A stretch of 49,358 nt of DNA from Acanthamoeba sp. SK_2022b (taxonomy: Eukaryota; Discosea; Longamoebia; Acanthamoebidae): NCBI GenBank assembly GCA_027943245.1, contig JANDJZ010000351.1, forward strand, positions 1-49,358, read 5' to 3'. Both the position numbers and the translations under genes were made by a program. Shown piece by piece: positions 1-13,427 of the stretch. Position 1 is the first letter of the stretch. The number at the start of each line of letters is the position of its first letter. The notes beneath the pieces were generated by a model. That model saw nothing but the letters and a program-made list of their open reading frames with translations, was not told the origin of the DNA and searched no databases.

Positions 1-1061
1 CTCAGGAGGTGCAGTATTCAATGTAGATCTTCATGCTGTGGTGGAAACTTGATTTCTTGCTCGGCGACGGTTCGGATGGACACTAAAGACTGTTGAAGAA
101 AAAAAGAAATTATAGGGAAAAACGAAAAAATAATTGTACAACTATGCGCAGCAGGCCTGAGCTTTTAGGCCCCCTTGCAACAACAGACAACGCCCAGGGC
201 AAGAAGAAGTGCCCTGTGGGAGAAAGAGAGTAAAACCTCGGGCCCGAGGGAAGAAACGGTACCACACTAACAACGAGGACCACCAACAGCGGTGGTGATA
301 CAGTCCCGTTTCTTTTGTGCGGACGCGATCGCTGACGCACAAAAGGAAGCACCGTCGATGGTTGCGCGGAAACGGTGATCTAGACTCGCCACTCCGACCC
401 AATGGCTCACCTTACACCTGGTTGCCATGCAGTGGCACCACACCATTTTTCGAATTTCCACAACACAAGTTGGAAATTTCGGCTGCCCATGCGTGTTGAG
501 GTCTACTTGGCGCTCCCGTTGTCGTGGTCTTCGGTCGGGGTTTGGGGGCACCACCCACACCATCACCCCTCGTCCTTTCCTCTCCCGTTGTTGCCGGGCG
601 GCGGCCACCTGCGTTCGTCTCCCCCAAACGTCTCTCTCGGGCCTTGCCGCAGCCTCGCCCTTTTTATGTACAAAGGCCAGGTTTGTTCTTCCTCTTTTCT
701 CTCGTACACACGCAGCAAGCTCAAGCCCCACCCCGGTTACGAGAAGCACAGCTGATGTTGAGGTTGTGGCCCTGGTGTGGCCTCACCCAGGCTCGCATCG
801 GGTCAGTTTTGGGCTCTAAAGTTGGCGCCAACCAAAACCACGAAAGCCGAGTGGCACGACCCAAACTTCGGCCGGCCCGAGCGGAGGAGGCCCACCTGGC
901 CCGGCACTCTGCGCGGCGACGTGTCGGGTGCCTGATGCAACATACCAGCCGGTGCCCCAAACCGACACAGCGACGAGCGCGCCAACGACCTACTCCAGTC
1001 ATCATAACGGGACGCGCGACCACCAACCCGAGGCCACGCCAACGACATCACGCAGAAGAAG

Positions 1062-1275
1062 AGGAAATGCAGAGCAGCATTTTTTGGGCCCACAAGGACA
1101 CACGTACTCGTCTGTCGGGATGGCGACGAGGTCCAGAGATACGGGAGAGAGCACGACACAGCCCATACGCGCGAACCGTATGAACGACGACGATGATGCA
1201 TCTCTATCTCTTCTCTCTCTCTCCTTCGAGGCCGGCTCGACTTGCATCAAACGGATCTCTTTCGCCTCCGACCGC
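1062..1275 (-). repeat. Diverged inverted duplicate, left copy
   Basis: Read on the minus strand, this block matches the plus-strand block at 1695-1868. A 31-nt segment differs at 4 positions, a 27-nt segment around AAAAATGCTG differs at about 2, and the sequence between is weaker but alignable. In the frame reading G-E-R-D-P-x-D-A-S-R, three of the four differences in the first segment are synonymous (Arg, Pro, Asp). That suggests descent from coding sequence. The reading frame is not continuous between the two conserved segments in this copy, so it is probably broken. Confidence 0.6.
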
Positions 1276-1694
1276 CACCGCCCGTCCATCCACTACGTGG
1301 TTCGTTGTCACCGTTGCCGGTTTTGTTGATGTTGTTGTGGTTCATCGTTTTCGGTCGTGCTTTTTGCGGTTGTCCTGCATCATTGTTCTACATACACATG
1401 GAGAGCTGCAGAAGAAGCAGCTCAAGAACTCGATCGAACTATATCTATCGATAGAGAAGCACGATAGATATATCTACCAAATATTCAAATACGTTTTTTT
1501 TTGCTCTATTGTCCTTTTTGGTGTTAGTTTCCTTGTGACGCCCTTTTTTAGGCAACGATCTATTGTTCTGTCTGTTCAGCGGTCTTTCGTTGCTACTACC
1601 TCCCCCTGTCTCTCCCCCTCCTTTCACTCAACTAAGCTAAGTGTCTCCTGTCTTGTTTGTTTTTGTTGTAATTTAGTTTGCAGTCATTTTTCGG

Positions 1695-1868
1695 TCGAGG
1701 CGAACGAGATCCCTTGGACGCAAGTCGAGTCAACCAACAAGAGAGAGAGATGACGCTGCGTCTGTCGCGATGGTTCTCGCGTGCTGTGCCCTCTCTTGAT
1801 CATCTCTCTGGGCCTCCTAAGCTCCCCCCTAAAAATGCTGTTTTGCATTTCCTCTTCCACCACCGGCG
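1695..1868 (+). repeat. Diverged inverted duplicate, right copy
   Basis: This is the partner of the block at 1062-1275, in divergent orientation with about 420 bp between them. Here both conserved peptides, G-E-R-D-P-L-D-A-S-R and P-K-N-A-V-L-H-F-L-F, lie in one uninterrupted frame starting near 1678. I do not recognise the family. It could be an exon of an unrecognised gene family, a decayed element, or a duplicated non-coding RNA. Confidence 0.55.
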
Positions 1869-2286
1869 GCGCGAGACCCAGCCACCACCACCCGACCCCC
1901 GTGAAGGTTCGCTCTTCGCTCTTTTTCGCCACCGTTTCGTTCTTGCTTGTGTGGAGGGGCGCGTGACAGGTGAGCCGGTCTCGACCAGAGCAACCACAGG
2001 CCCAGCCAAGCCGAAAAGAAACAGAGACAAAGACGGGACATGGGCGCCGCTCTGTGCACGTTGAATCCCAATGTTTGATTGATCAAGTGACTTCCAACGA
2101 CAGTAAACACAGCCTCTCTTTCCTGACACGAGCCACAAAACACCACCACAGCCGAGTGAGCTACAAAAAATAAAATAAAATAAAATAAATAACAAAGCGA
2201 AAAAAATGAAAATGAAAAACAAAAAACAAATCGATTTAATAATAACAAAAACAATAAAGGCAGGTGTCGTACGACGGCGATGTCCG

Positions 2287-2462
2287 CTACTGCCGGGTGA
2301 CGGCGGCCGGCCGGCACTGTGGCTTGTGGGTGCGCCAATGCTGCTTTTGGTGGTCGCGCGTGCAGTAGGCCACCTGCTTGCAGGCCCCGCACAAGGGAAA
2401 GTCGCCGCGCCTCGCCTCCTTCGCCTCGCACAGACCGCACTTGGCCAACTGCGCACCTGTCG

Positions 2463-2517
<55 letters not shown>

Positions 2518-4435
2518 CGCGCGCGTGTGTGTGTGTGCGTGTGTGTGTGTCGTGTTGTCACTGCACCGGCAAGCGCACACAGCAGGTGCGTGCATGCGTG
2601 TACCATGCTCGGCAGAGGAGAGCTCCTCTTCGCGGAGAGCCAGCTTGGAGAAGGAGATCCCGAGTCGGTCGAGCTCGTCGGGCACCTTGAGCTTGAGGCC
2701 CTGCATGGCGTAGCTCGCGTTCTCGAGCAGGTGCGCGTTGTTCTCGTCCATCTCGAGCTTCTCGTAGCGCGCCAGCAACTGCTCGCGGGCGACCCGGCCA
2801 ATCAGGGACAACGCTCGCTTGGGCTTGGGAGAAGGGCGAGCGCAGCCGAGGTACCTCGAGAAGGCGAGGGCTCTGGCACAGGCGCTGTGCGCTCTCCACC
2901 GTCTCCACAAGGTTGGCAATCACAGCCAGCGCATTGACCTAACAAATAAATAAGTGTTTATTAAATACCAATTATATATTGCAAAAAAAAAAAAAAACGG
3001 ATAATAAGGTAAAACCGTGGTAAAATAAATCAATAAATAATAAATAAATAAGGATAAAAAAGGATAACCAGTCAAGATAAAACGTGATATGCGTTGATGG
3101 GACGTTCTCAGCGTGGGAACGATCATCATTCCAGACCATTCGCGGTTCACCACCACACGGGGCTTCGAGAAAGCGGTAAATCGGTGAGGTTGGAGGCGGC
3201 CTACCTGAATCTCGACCACGGTGTCGTCTAGCAGCTCCGTCAGCACGTCGGTAAACTTGATTGGACACCGCAACCAAACACACCAGTTGTAACCGAGAAA
3301 AGGTCAGAAGCTCACGAAAAGGAAACGTTAATCACCCAAAAAGAAAGATTAACAAATTAAAAAATTGAAAAAAAAAACAATAAAAACACAAAAAAACGCG
3401 TTGCACCTTGTACTCGGCGGAGGTGACCATCTTGTGGAGGATGGACGGGATCGACGAGAAGAGGAAGAACAGGAGGCATATGTGGCGCAGCATGTAGGCC
3501 TCGTCCGACGGATAGCCGACCGTGGCTGGCTTACTCCTGAACAGGAAAAACAACATCACCACCACCACGCGCGCATTGTCCAATTGTAGTGTTGTTGTGC
3601 AGGAGCAACACTTTTAGAACACTACGTAGTATACTCACCGGTGCACACGCAACACGGCCATCTAGCGACACCACCACGCGTAAGCATATAAGGCACAGAT
3701 GCGGGGACACGTGCTTGTGGATGACGTCGATGAGGACCGGGATGAGTTCGTCGGCGTAGGCCTCCATGCGCTCGCGGCCCTTCTCCAGGAACTGGCGGTC
3801 CTCGGGGCTCAGTGGCTCGTCCGCGGGGCCGCTCGCGTCCACCGCCACCGCGGTCGCGGCTTCGCTTTCGCTTTCGTTCTTCTCCTTGACCTTGAAGGTC
3901 TGCTGGTGCTTGTCGAGCACGTAGAGGGCGCGACAGCCGTAGCTGATGGTGTGGTGGTCGCCACGACAAGCCTGCGATGTGCATCGCATTGGAACGTGGC
4001 GGGAGCGCACGCGACACCATCCACGAAGATGCACACAAAGAGAGAGAGAGAGACAGATGGAGAATGCGCAAGTGGCACAATCGCCCAATCACACAAGTGG
4101 GCGTCACACCGACACCACCACCCACCAACCACACCAAACACGTCAATCTTGACCTGTTAAAAGGTGACCAACTTGCGTTTTTAGGTAAAGTAGGTGTGGT
4201 TGGGCGCCGCACCTGAATGCCGGCAACGATGGCGTCCACACCCTTGGCCGCCACTATCGCCTTCCTGTTGCCTGCACAATTCACACAACAATAAAACAAC
4301 AATAAACATAAGAATAATAATTCTTAAAAGAATAAGAAAAAAAAAAAAAAACTCCAAACAACGCCCAAAGAGAGATGCTTGGTCGCCCACCACACTAAGA
4401 ATCTCACTGGCAGAACGCGAGAGGAGAAAAGTCAT
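2287..4435 (-). CDS. ARM-like repeat protein with C-terminal MYND zinc finger
   Basis: Exons read from about 4435 down to the stop at 2287. Residues of the form G-V-D-A-I-V and Y-G-C-R-A-L-Y-V-L recall armadillo-type helices. A charged linker with E-S-E-S-E-A follows, then more helical exons (3423-3530 and 3206-3250). The last exon encodes a MYND finger with the C-x2-C, C-x2-C, Y-C and H-x3-C ligand spacing, probably a protein-interaction module. The penultimate intron contains the long CA run. Two frames meet near 2800-2870; a phase-correct intron of either 73 or 31 nt would join them. The proposed start at 4435 joins the next exon through a GTGAG donor but is weak, and further 5' exons are possible. 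The exact partner or pathway is unknown. Confidence 0.75.
2464..2550. repeat. (GT/CA)n with a CG-rich centre, intronic
   Basis: An alternating purine-pyrimidine run in the intron before the MYND exon. On the transcript (minus strand) it reads CA. The middle is a short CG run, a Z-DNA-prone arrangement. Confidence 0.9.
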
Positions 4436-5540
4436 CGGCAGGCGGGTGACAGGGGAGGCCGGGAAAGCAACAGCCTGTGGGCCCGCCAACGTAACCCAAA
4501 TCTAGGCCTGGACCGCAACCAGGTCCGACGCCAGCTGGCCAATGGACGCCCGAGCCGATTTTCTCGATCGCCCACGGCGTGTAACAGACGGGCGACCGTG
4601 CGATGGCACCGGGAACCCTGATCTATTCCTGGCCAGGCGAGCTGGCGGCCTGTCTATTTGGGGTCAAGCTGCGTCGCCACCGGCCTGACCGTGTCTGCAT
4701 GGGTGTCCGCTGGTGTCGACACGACGCCAGGGCTTGGCCACGCGTGTGTGACCTGTCGACAATTGTAGACGGTCACACTGGCGGACCCGGGTCTGTTCGT
4801 CACGCGGCACGGGCGCTCCTGGCGCGTCGAGTCAATGGCCATAGGTCGGCACCCAAAATAAGGGGCGCGCCTCGCGCTGCGCATTGGTTGGCAGGGACAT
4901 GCTAATTCGGGCAGCCACGCCGTGTCATTGATCACGTCGCGCTGCTCTTATTTTCTCCTCCACCCCCCCTGTCTTTCCAACAGCCACCGAAGCAGCCTCC
5001 CTGTGTTGTGTGCTGTTGCCGTTTGCTGGCCTTATCGAGACCACCAGAGAGAAAGCAGAGACAAAGAGAGCTGAGGCTCAACCTCGTGCCCGCCGCCACA
5101 AAACATCATCCCACAACCCCACCACCACCACTACTCGCCACCACCACCACCACCAGCAGCAGTCCGCAGTACCGACGACCCAATCCATCTAGAGACGAGC
5201 AAGTAGAGCCCATACAACAACAGCAGCAACAAGCACCAGCCGATCTTTTCTACGCCGAACCCACCCACGCACACCACCCAGAACGAAGGCATCCAGTCCG
5301 ACCAAATCTACGGTGGCCCACCCACACACCCGCGCAGCCCAAAGGGGGAGAAAACGAGCCCTCGTCTCGGGCGACAAATAGCCGGCGACGATCTACGTCA
5401 CAAGCCAAAACAGAGCAAAACCGAGAGAGAGCGAACGACAGAACGAAAGACAAATAAGAGGAGCCCAGGCAATATAGATCGACCGATCAAGGGCCGCCGC
5501 GAGTCGAGCACGCGACAAATAACAATTTAGCCAACGACAC
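4436..5540. other. Intergenic stretch upstream of the GATA gene
   Basis: There is no supported gene. The half nearer the GATA gene (about 5000-5540) is rich in CCA/CAC/CAG triplets and could be a long 5' leader or promoter. The open frame from 5008 encodes only low-complexity Pro/Thr/Gln/Arg residues. No core promoter element could be assigned. Confidence 0.4.
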
Positions 5541-5981
5541 ATGCTCTCGTCGACGCTCTCCTTCCTGTGTAACCCACAGCCCGTCGTGCGACCACCGCCA
5601 CGAGGACCCTACCCTCGCCACCATCCTCACCACCACCACCACCACCACCACCACCGCTCGCCGCCGCCGGTCAGCTACTCGCCGCCGCTCGCCTGCTGCG
5701 GCCACTGTGGCGGCCACTCGGCCACCTCGCCGGTACGGCCAACGTTCCCCAACTCGTGTCCGTTAATTTGTCGTTGGGGTAGTGGTGGTGGTGGTGGGGT
5801 GGTTGTTGGCGAGGTGAGGCGTTGCGCGGCAAGCTCGATAATTTGTTGTATTACAATGCGAAATTTCGTGGCATTGCCGAGCAACCACTACACTACACAA
5901 GTAGAAGTAGTAGAAGTGGAAGTGGAAGTAGTAGGTTACGTGATAATAAGTGGCCCTCATTCTTCTTCGTTCTCGTTCTCG

Positions 5982-6012
<31 letters not shown>

Positions 6013-6840
6013 GTGTGATTTGCAGTATGGGGTCGCGTTCCATCACCACGAGCACTACCATCATGAGCAGCAACAGCAGCAGCACGACGAGTACGGGAGG
6101 AGACGACAGGCGGCGGCGGTGGTAGTCGAACAGCACCACCACCACCGGCACCAGCACCACTACGTCGCCCCCGCGCCGGCCAAGTCGGCGGCGATGGTGG
6201 CCAGCGAGCAGGAGTTGGCCTACATGGACCACATGCAGCGCACGCTCGCGCTCCTGAAGGAGAGCGTCAAGCAGCTGGCCGTGGCGCCCGACGACAGGCG
6301 ACACCAGCAGCAGCTCTCGGCCGCGGCGGCCGCGGCGCACGCCTCGATGGTCATCGAGGCGGCGGGCAGCCGGCTCCGCGACAAGCTGCCCGTGTCGGCC
6401 CTCTTCAAGACCATCCGCAAGCAGCGCGCCCAGCCCCGCTACCACTGCTGCGAGTGCGGCGCCGCCAACACGACCCAGTGGCGGAACAGCCCCACCGGGA
6501 AGAAGTACGCTCGCGCCCACCCCACTCCACACACTGCTCTACACACTTTCCAAATTTGGAAATTTGTGTAGTGTGTTATGTTGTGTTGTGTTTGTTGTAC
6601 ACAATGATGTAGAGCATTGGGAATTGACAAGAATGGCTGTGTGTGTGTAGGATGTGCAACCCGTGCGGTATGCGGTTGTGGCGCAGCCGCAAGAGGAAGG
6701 AGAGCGCCGGCGCGGCGGGAGGTGAAGAGGACAAGAAGCCGCAGGCCCTCGAACAGGAGGAACCGGGAGCACCCCAGCAACCCGCCGGTGACGACGCGCA
6801 GCGCAGCGGCCGCTCCAACATTTACAATTTGCTTAATTAA
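5541..6840 (+). CDS. GATA-type zinc-finger DNA-binding protein
   Basis: Three exons (5541-5732, 6026-6504, 6651-6840) join in phase with GT-AG introns to give about 286 residues. The N-terminal exon encodes a run of nine or so histidines and Pro-rich sequence; the second carries His and Gln runs and an Ala run. The finger spans the last junction: C-E-C-G-A-A-N-T-T-Q-W-R-N-S-P-T-G-K-K, then M-C-N-P-C-G-M-R. This is the C-x2-C-x17-C-N-x-C-G GATA pattern with the usual 17-residue loop, W-R and P-x-G, followed by a basic tail that suits DNA binding and nuclear location. Intron 1 ends in a long GTT run. A Dictyostelium-like GATA regulator is the likely role; targets are unknown. Confidence 0.9.
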
Positions 6841-7074
6841 TTGTAATAACATTAAATATTTGTGTGCAAAAAAAAGAAAAAAAGGACAAAAGGCCGACTT
6901 TGTGCCTAGGGCCATTTTTTTTTCAAATAATATTATTCATATTAAATATTTAAAAATAGATCATCGCCCTGAGGTGGCTCGTTGCAGTGCCACGGGGATC
7001 ACTGCAACCCCATCACAGGCTAGCGTAAATTCGTTGCCGCGAAGAGCAGAGCGACGACCAGTCATAGCGGTCTG

Positions 7075-9429
<2,355 letters not shown>

Positions 9430-9508
9430 CTCTCTCCTCTACGCGCAGCAAGCAAGAAAAAAACTCAAGAGCAAAATAAAATAAAACAAAAAATTAATAC
9501 AGTGGCCG

Positions 9509-12357
9509 CTACTTGCGCCACCATGACAGGGTCGAGCATCGGCCCAGGACGTGCACTACGGCCTGGAGCGGCTGGGCAAACATGTACTCGCACACGTCCA
9601 CATAGCCCTCCTTGTGTTTACGTACGTGCACCAGTCAGTGCTGTGTCAGGTCACAACAAAAACTCGCGAGTAGCGGTGGCCCGTCTCACCTTTCTCATGG
9701 AGAGTAGAACCGTCTTGTAGGACTTGTGCGAGGCGGCGCCGCGGGCAAAGGCCTTCTGGTCCTGCGCCGAGCTGGCGACCGCGTCGAACGCCGCCTGGAC
9801 CCGACCGCACATCGCGCGGTAGTCGTCCGCCACTTGATGGTAGCGCTCGCGTAGCGCGGGAGGGAGCGCGACCAGGAAGCCCTGGCGGCGGTCGCTGGCC
9901 CGCGCCAGGTCGAGCAGGAGCTCCGTCGTCGTCGTCGTTGTCTCCTCGTCGGCCAACGCGCTCCGCAGCCGCTTGAGCGCCGCGTGCTGCGGGGACACGA
10001 ACTTGACGGTCGCCCCGCTCGCGAGGTCGCGCACGGCCAGCCCCTTTCGCGGCTCCCGCCACGGGTCCAGCGTCATCAGCTCTCGCCTCAGCCGCCTCAT
10101 CGTCGCCGCCCTCGGCCCGCCCTCGCCTTGCTCCGCCGCTGCGCCGATGGACAGGTCGCGCCCTGGCGTGGCCGCGCGAGGCCACCCGTGCAAGCCGGCC
10201 AGAGCGGCTTCATCGCCATCGCCGCCGCGGTTGTCGTCGCCCGTCGTGCCGGCAAACAGGAGCTCGCAGTGGTCGTCGTCAGGGCGTGGGCCGGTGTCGA
10301 CATCGTGTGGTCTTGCCCACAGCTTGAACACGAACGTGCGACTGTCGCTCGGGTCGGGCAAGCGGCAGCCGCCCCGCCGCCACGCGTTCCAGAACTGGCG
10401 GTCCAGCGAGTCGCCGCAACGACCGGTCGAGGTGGCCGCCGACGCCGACATCAGAGACGTGCCACGCACGTCGCGAGCGTCTGCGCTGCGGGGCGTCGAG
10501 AGGTGCCAATCGCCAGTCGAATCGCGAAAGAGGAAGACCGTCGCTCCCTGCAACAGATCGTGGACCTATCCAGTGTTGTGTGTGTGTGTGCGTGTTGTGT
10601 GTTGTGTGTTGTGTGTTGTGTGTTGTGTGTTGTGTGTTGTGTGTGTGTGTGTGACAGAGTGCGTGGCACGAGTGGAATGTGTGTGAAGTTGGAGCCAGGA
10701 GTGATACTGGTGAGCGGCGAGTACCTGGACGAGCGCCCAATCTAGCCGCTGGAGGACGTCGTCGGTGGGCTCCTTGAAGCGCCGGCTCGCGTTGTAGCTG
10801 CGCTTCGGCGGTCGGCACGCGACGTCGATCCGCAGCCCGCCTTGGACGCCGGCGATCTCCAGCACGAGGCCGTTGCACTCGCGAACGAGCTGGAGGGACA
10901 GAGGCGAGTCCTCCCTGTCGTAGCGCAAGTGGTACAACCTGCACACCAATATAAATTAATATAAATAATTAAATAAAATTATTATAATAAAAAAGAGAAA
11001 TTAATTAAGAATTCAGCACGGCGACGTGTGTGTACGAGGGCTGATGACGGTGACGCGTGACTCGGATGGCAAAGACTCGCGTGAGCTCGTCCAGCGCCGC
11101 CTCGAGCGCCGACTGCTGTGCGTCGACAGGAGTCCCCACGGCCAGTCGCTCCGACACGCTCTCCTCGAGGTAGGCCACCACTGCCGCCGCCGACGATGCC
11201 GCCCGCCTTTCCTCGCGGCGCAGCTGTCGTTCGGTGGCCGCCCCGATCGCCGACTCGACCGAGTCCCTGAACTCGCGCTCGAGCTGCCGATAGACGGGCC
11301 CGTAGCGCGCCTCCCACCGCGCCCAGCCCACGCCGTCGCCGACCTTAATGTGGCTGCTGACATCATCACCGCCTTCGTCGCCGTCGCCGTCGGGCTCGGC
11401 CATGAGCTGGCGGTGGTAGCGGTTGGCGGCGGCAAAGTCGTCGATGGCGCCCGTCTCGGCCAGCGCGCGGCCCAGCACGAGGTAGCGCAGGCCGTGCGCC
11501 AGGTTCTTGCGCACCATCCGCGGGCCGCCCGCGCCCCTGCCCTCCTCCTCGCGCCTCTCCACGCCCGCCGCGTGCTCCGCGTGGAGCCTGCTCGCGCGCC
11601 ATTGGTCCAGCGTGAGCCAATCAAGGGCCTCCATCGTAGGGGGAGGAGGTGGAGGTGGGGTGGGACCGCTTGGCCTTGTCCCAGGCCTTGTTCCGCTCCT
11701 TGATGACGCCTCGCACGAGCTTCTTGAGCGACAGGCGCCAGCCCCCGAACGGGCCGCGCCACTGCACGGTCTCCTTCAACACGTGGCGCGGCGGCAGGTA
11801 CAGGCACAGCAGCGTGAGCATGTCGTGCTCCTACACTTGCCAGCAACATCACATTCGCAATGCGAAACACATGTGCACGTTACTACTACTGCTGCTGCTA
11901 CTACTACAATGAACGGGCTGGCGAGGGGACATGCGGGCGGGGGGACATGCGTGCATCATGCGCAGCCATTCGCCGGGGCTGTAGGCGCTGTTGGTGTTTG
12001 GGAGAGCGTTGGTGAGATGATGATGAGAGGAGTATCCCCGTCCATAGTGGCAGGGAGGCCCAGTACCAGGCGTCGATGAAGGGGCAGCGGTCGTCCAGAT
12101 GCTCGGGACCCGTCCAGTCGTCGATCACCAGCCTGTAGTCCCAGTCTACACTGCGCCGTGTCAGTAACAACAACATGAAGAAGAAGATGCATATTGTACT
12201 ACACTTTTAATCGAGTGCAATGACAAAGCTGGCTACGCGAACCTGAGGAGTCATCGGCAGTCTGCCACACGCGAGACCCAAACTGGTAGGCGCACAGCAC
12301 CCTGAAGGGAAAGGCAGAGATCAATAGAGATCGAAGTTGTAGCGGGGAGGGGGCCAT
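9509..12357 (-). CDS. RlaP-like nucleotidyltransferase fused to T4 RNA-ligase-1-like domain
   Basis: The exons are 12357-12243, 12145-about 11932, 11830-11036, 10938-10725, 10565-9690 and 9610-9509, about 770 residues. The first two join in phase to give F-G-S-R-V-W then S-S-D-W-D-Y, the GS...DxD metal-binding core of polymerase-beta-like nucleotidyltransferases. H-D-M-L-T-L-L, W-D-K-A-K and K-N-L-A-H-G-L-R-Y match the helical part of the RlaP (PF10127) family. A phase-2 intron links this directly to a region resembling T4 RNA ligase 1: L-Y-H-L-R-Y, R-E-C-N-G-L-V-L-E and W-H-L-S-T-P. The expected nucleotidyl-lysine motif KxDG aligns with L-L-Q-G, F-E-L with F-K-L, and E-G-x-V with K-G-L-A-V, so the ligase half looks catalytically dead. 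One +1 frame change lies near 11640-11655. RNA repair or RNA-end sensing is inferred from the family. Confidence 0.75.
10569..10652. repeat. (GTGTT)n-like intronic repeat
   Basis: A GTGTT/GT run in the intron before the ligase-core exon of the fusion gene. On the transcript it reads as ACAAC/AC. Confidence 0.85.
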
Positions 12358-12509
12358 GGTGCAACCTCTCCTCGGGCAGTCGAAGCAAACGACAAAGCGC
12401 TTCGAGCGTTGGCGCAGCAGAGAAGGCAGCAAACGCCGTCGCTTCCATCTCTCGCCGAGTGGTGTTTCTCTTCTGATTTCCTTTCCTTTCCCACAAGCCA
12501 GCAGTAGCG
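12358..12509. promoter_or_regulatory. Divergent intergenic region between two RNA-enzyme genes
   Basis: There are 152 bp between the start codons of the minus-strand nucleotidyltransferase-ligase and the plus-strand rRNA methyltransferase. Any promoter elements for both genes must lie here or inside the genes. No TATA box is obvious, and both start choices are inferred. Confidence 0.4.
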
Positions 12510-13366
12510 ATGAAAGCTGCGCGATGGCAAGTACAGACGGGCACAAGGCCGTTGGCAGCGCTGCTTCAGTCTAGACGCGCAGCTGCTCTTTCCTCATCCT
12601 TCACTTGCGGGCAGAGCAGATCATTTCATTCGAAGAATGAATCGGGTAGCATAAATGGCGCGAAAACATTCAAATGGAGCGATGGAGGCCCCCCATATGA
12701 ACGCCCAGCCCACCACAGCCGCCAAAACAACCGTTCTCAGCCCCCGTCTCCTTCGCGTAGATCCTCGAGGCCGGCCTCGCCATCGAGTAGGACCTCTTCG
12801 CGCCGATCTAATGGCGCCACGTCGTCATCTCCATGGGCCACCAACACCGATGCGTTACGGCGACCCTGGGTGCGACTCAAGTACGCCACCTCGGACAATC
12901 CGTGCGTCTTTGCATCGATGCTCCACGACGCGTCGCCCGACGCGGGCGAGGGCGACCTGGTCCACGTCTACACCAAGCGCGGCGAGTACTTTGGGCGAGG
13001 CCTCTACGACCCCCTGGCCAAGATGCCGCTCCGCATCTACCATCATCATCATCATCATCATCGCCACCATCTTCATGGCGTGAACGACTTTGGCGAGGCT
13101 GGCCTCGTCCAGCTCATCCACAGCGCAGTCGACCTGCGGACCAAGGTGGCGTCACACGTGGGGGCGGGGGGGGGGAGGCGTGCGTGCTGCTGACGGTCTT
13201 GGCGATGTGCTGGTGTGCTGGCGTCAGGTGCTGCGGCTGCCCGAGCGCACGGACGCGTTTCGGGTGATCAACTCTGACGGGGACGGCCTCAGCGGCTTCA
13301 TCGTAGACAAGTACGCCGACGTACTAAGCATCGAGGTGCCCTCACTTTCACACACACACACACACA

Positions 13367-13427
<61 letters not shown>

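Larger units (their letters stand above)
1..2286. other. Gene-poor stretch, no supported gene
   Basis: I find no gene model here with family-like residues and consistent splice phases. Several reading frames are open for 100-200 codons on both strands, but their peptides are Arg/Pro/Ser-rich and mutually overlapping, as expected in GC-rich DNA. The stretch holds the inverted duplicated block described separately (1062-1275 and 1695-1868), a 10-bp perfect stem with an 11-nt loop at 1441-1471, and an (AAAAT)-type run near 2165-2190 just beyond the 3' end of the MYND gene. Confidence 0.5.

Noticed and set aside
524..1183. A 219-codon open frame on the plus strand
   Set aside because: Composition is Arg/Pro/Ser-driven, frames on the other strand are equally open, and there is no family signal; it overlaps the inverted duplicate.
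5008..5457. A 149-codon open frame upstream of the GATA gene
   Set aside because: It is low-complexity Pro/Thr/Gln/Arg sequence from triplet repeats, more likely leader or promoter sequence.
11005..11036. Stop codon ending the nucleotidyltransferase as a separate gene
   Set aside because: The in-frame TAA lies inside an AT-rich intron whose donor (phase 2) and acceptor match the next ligase exon exactly, so I prefer the fusion.
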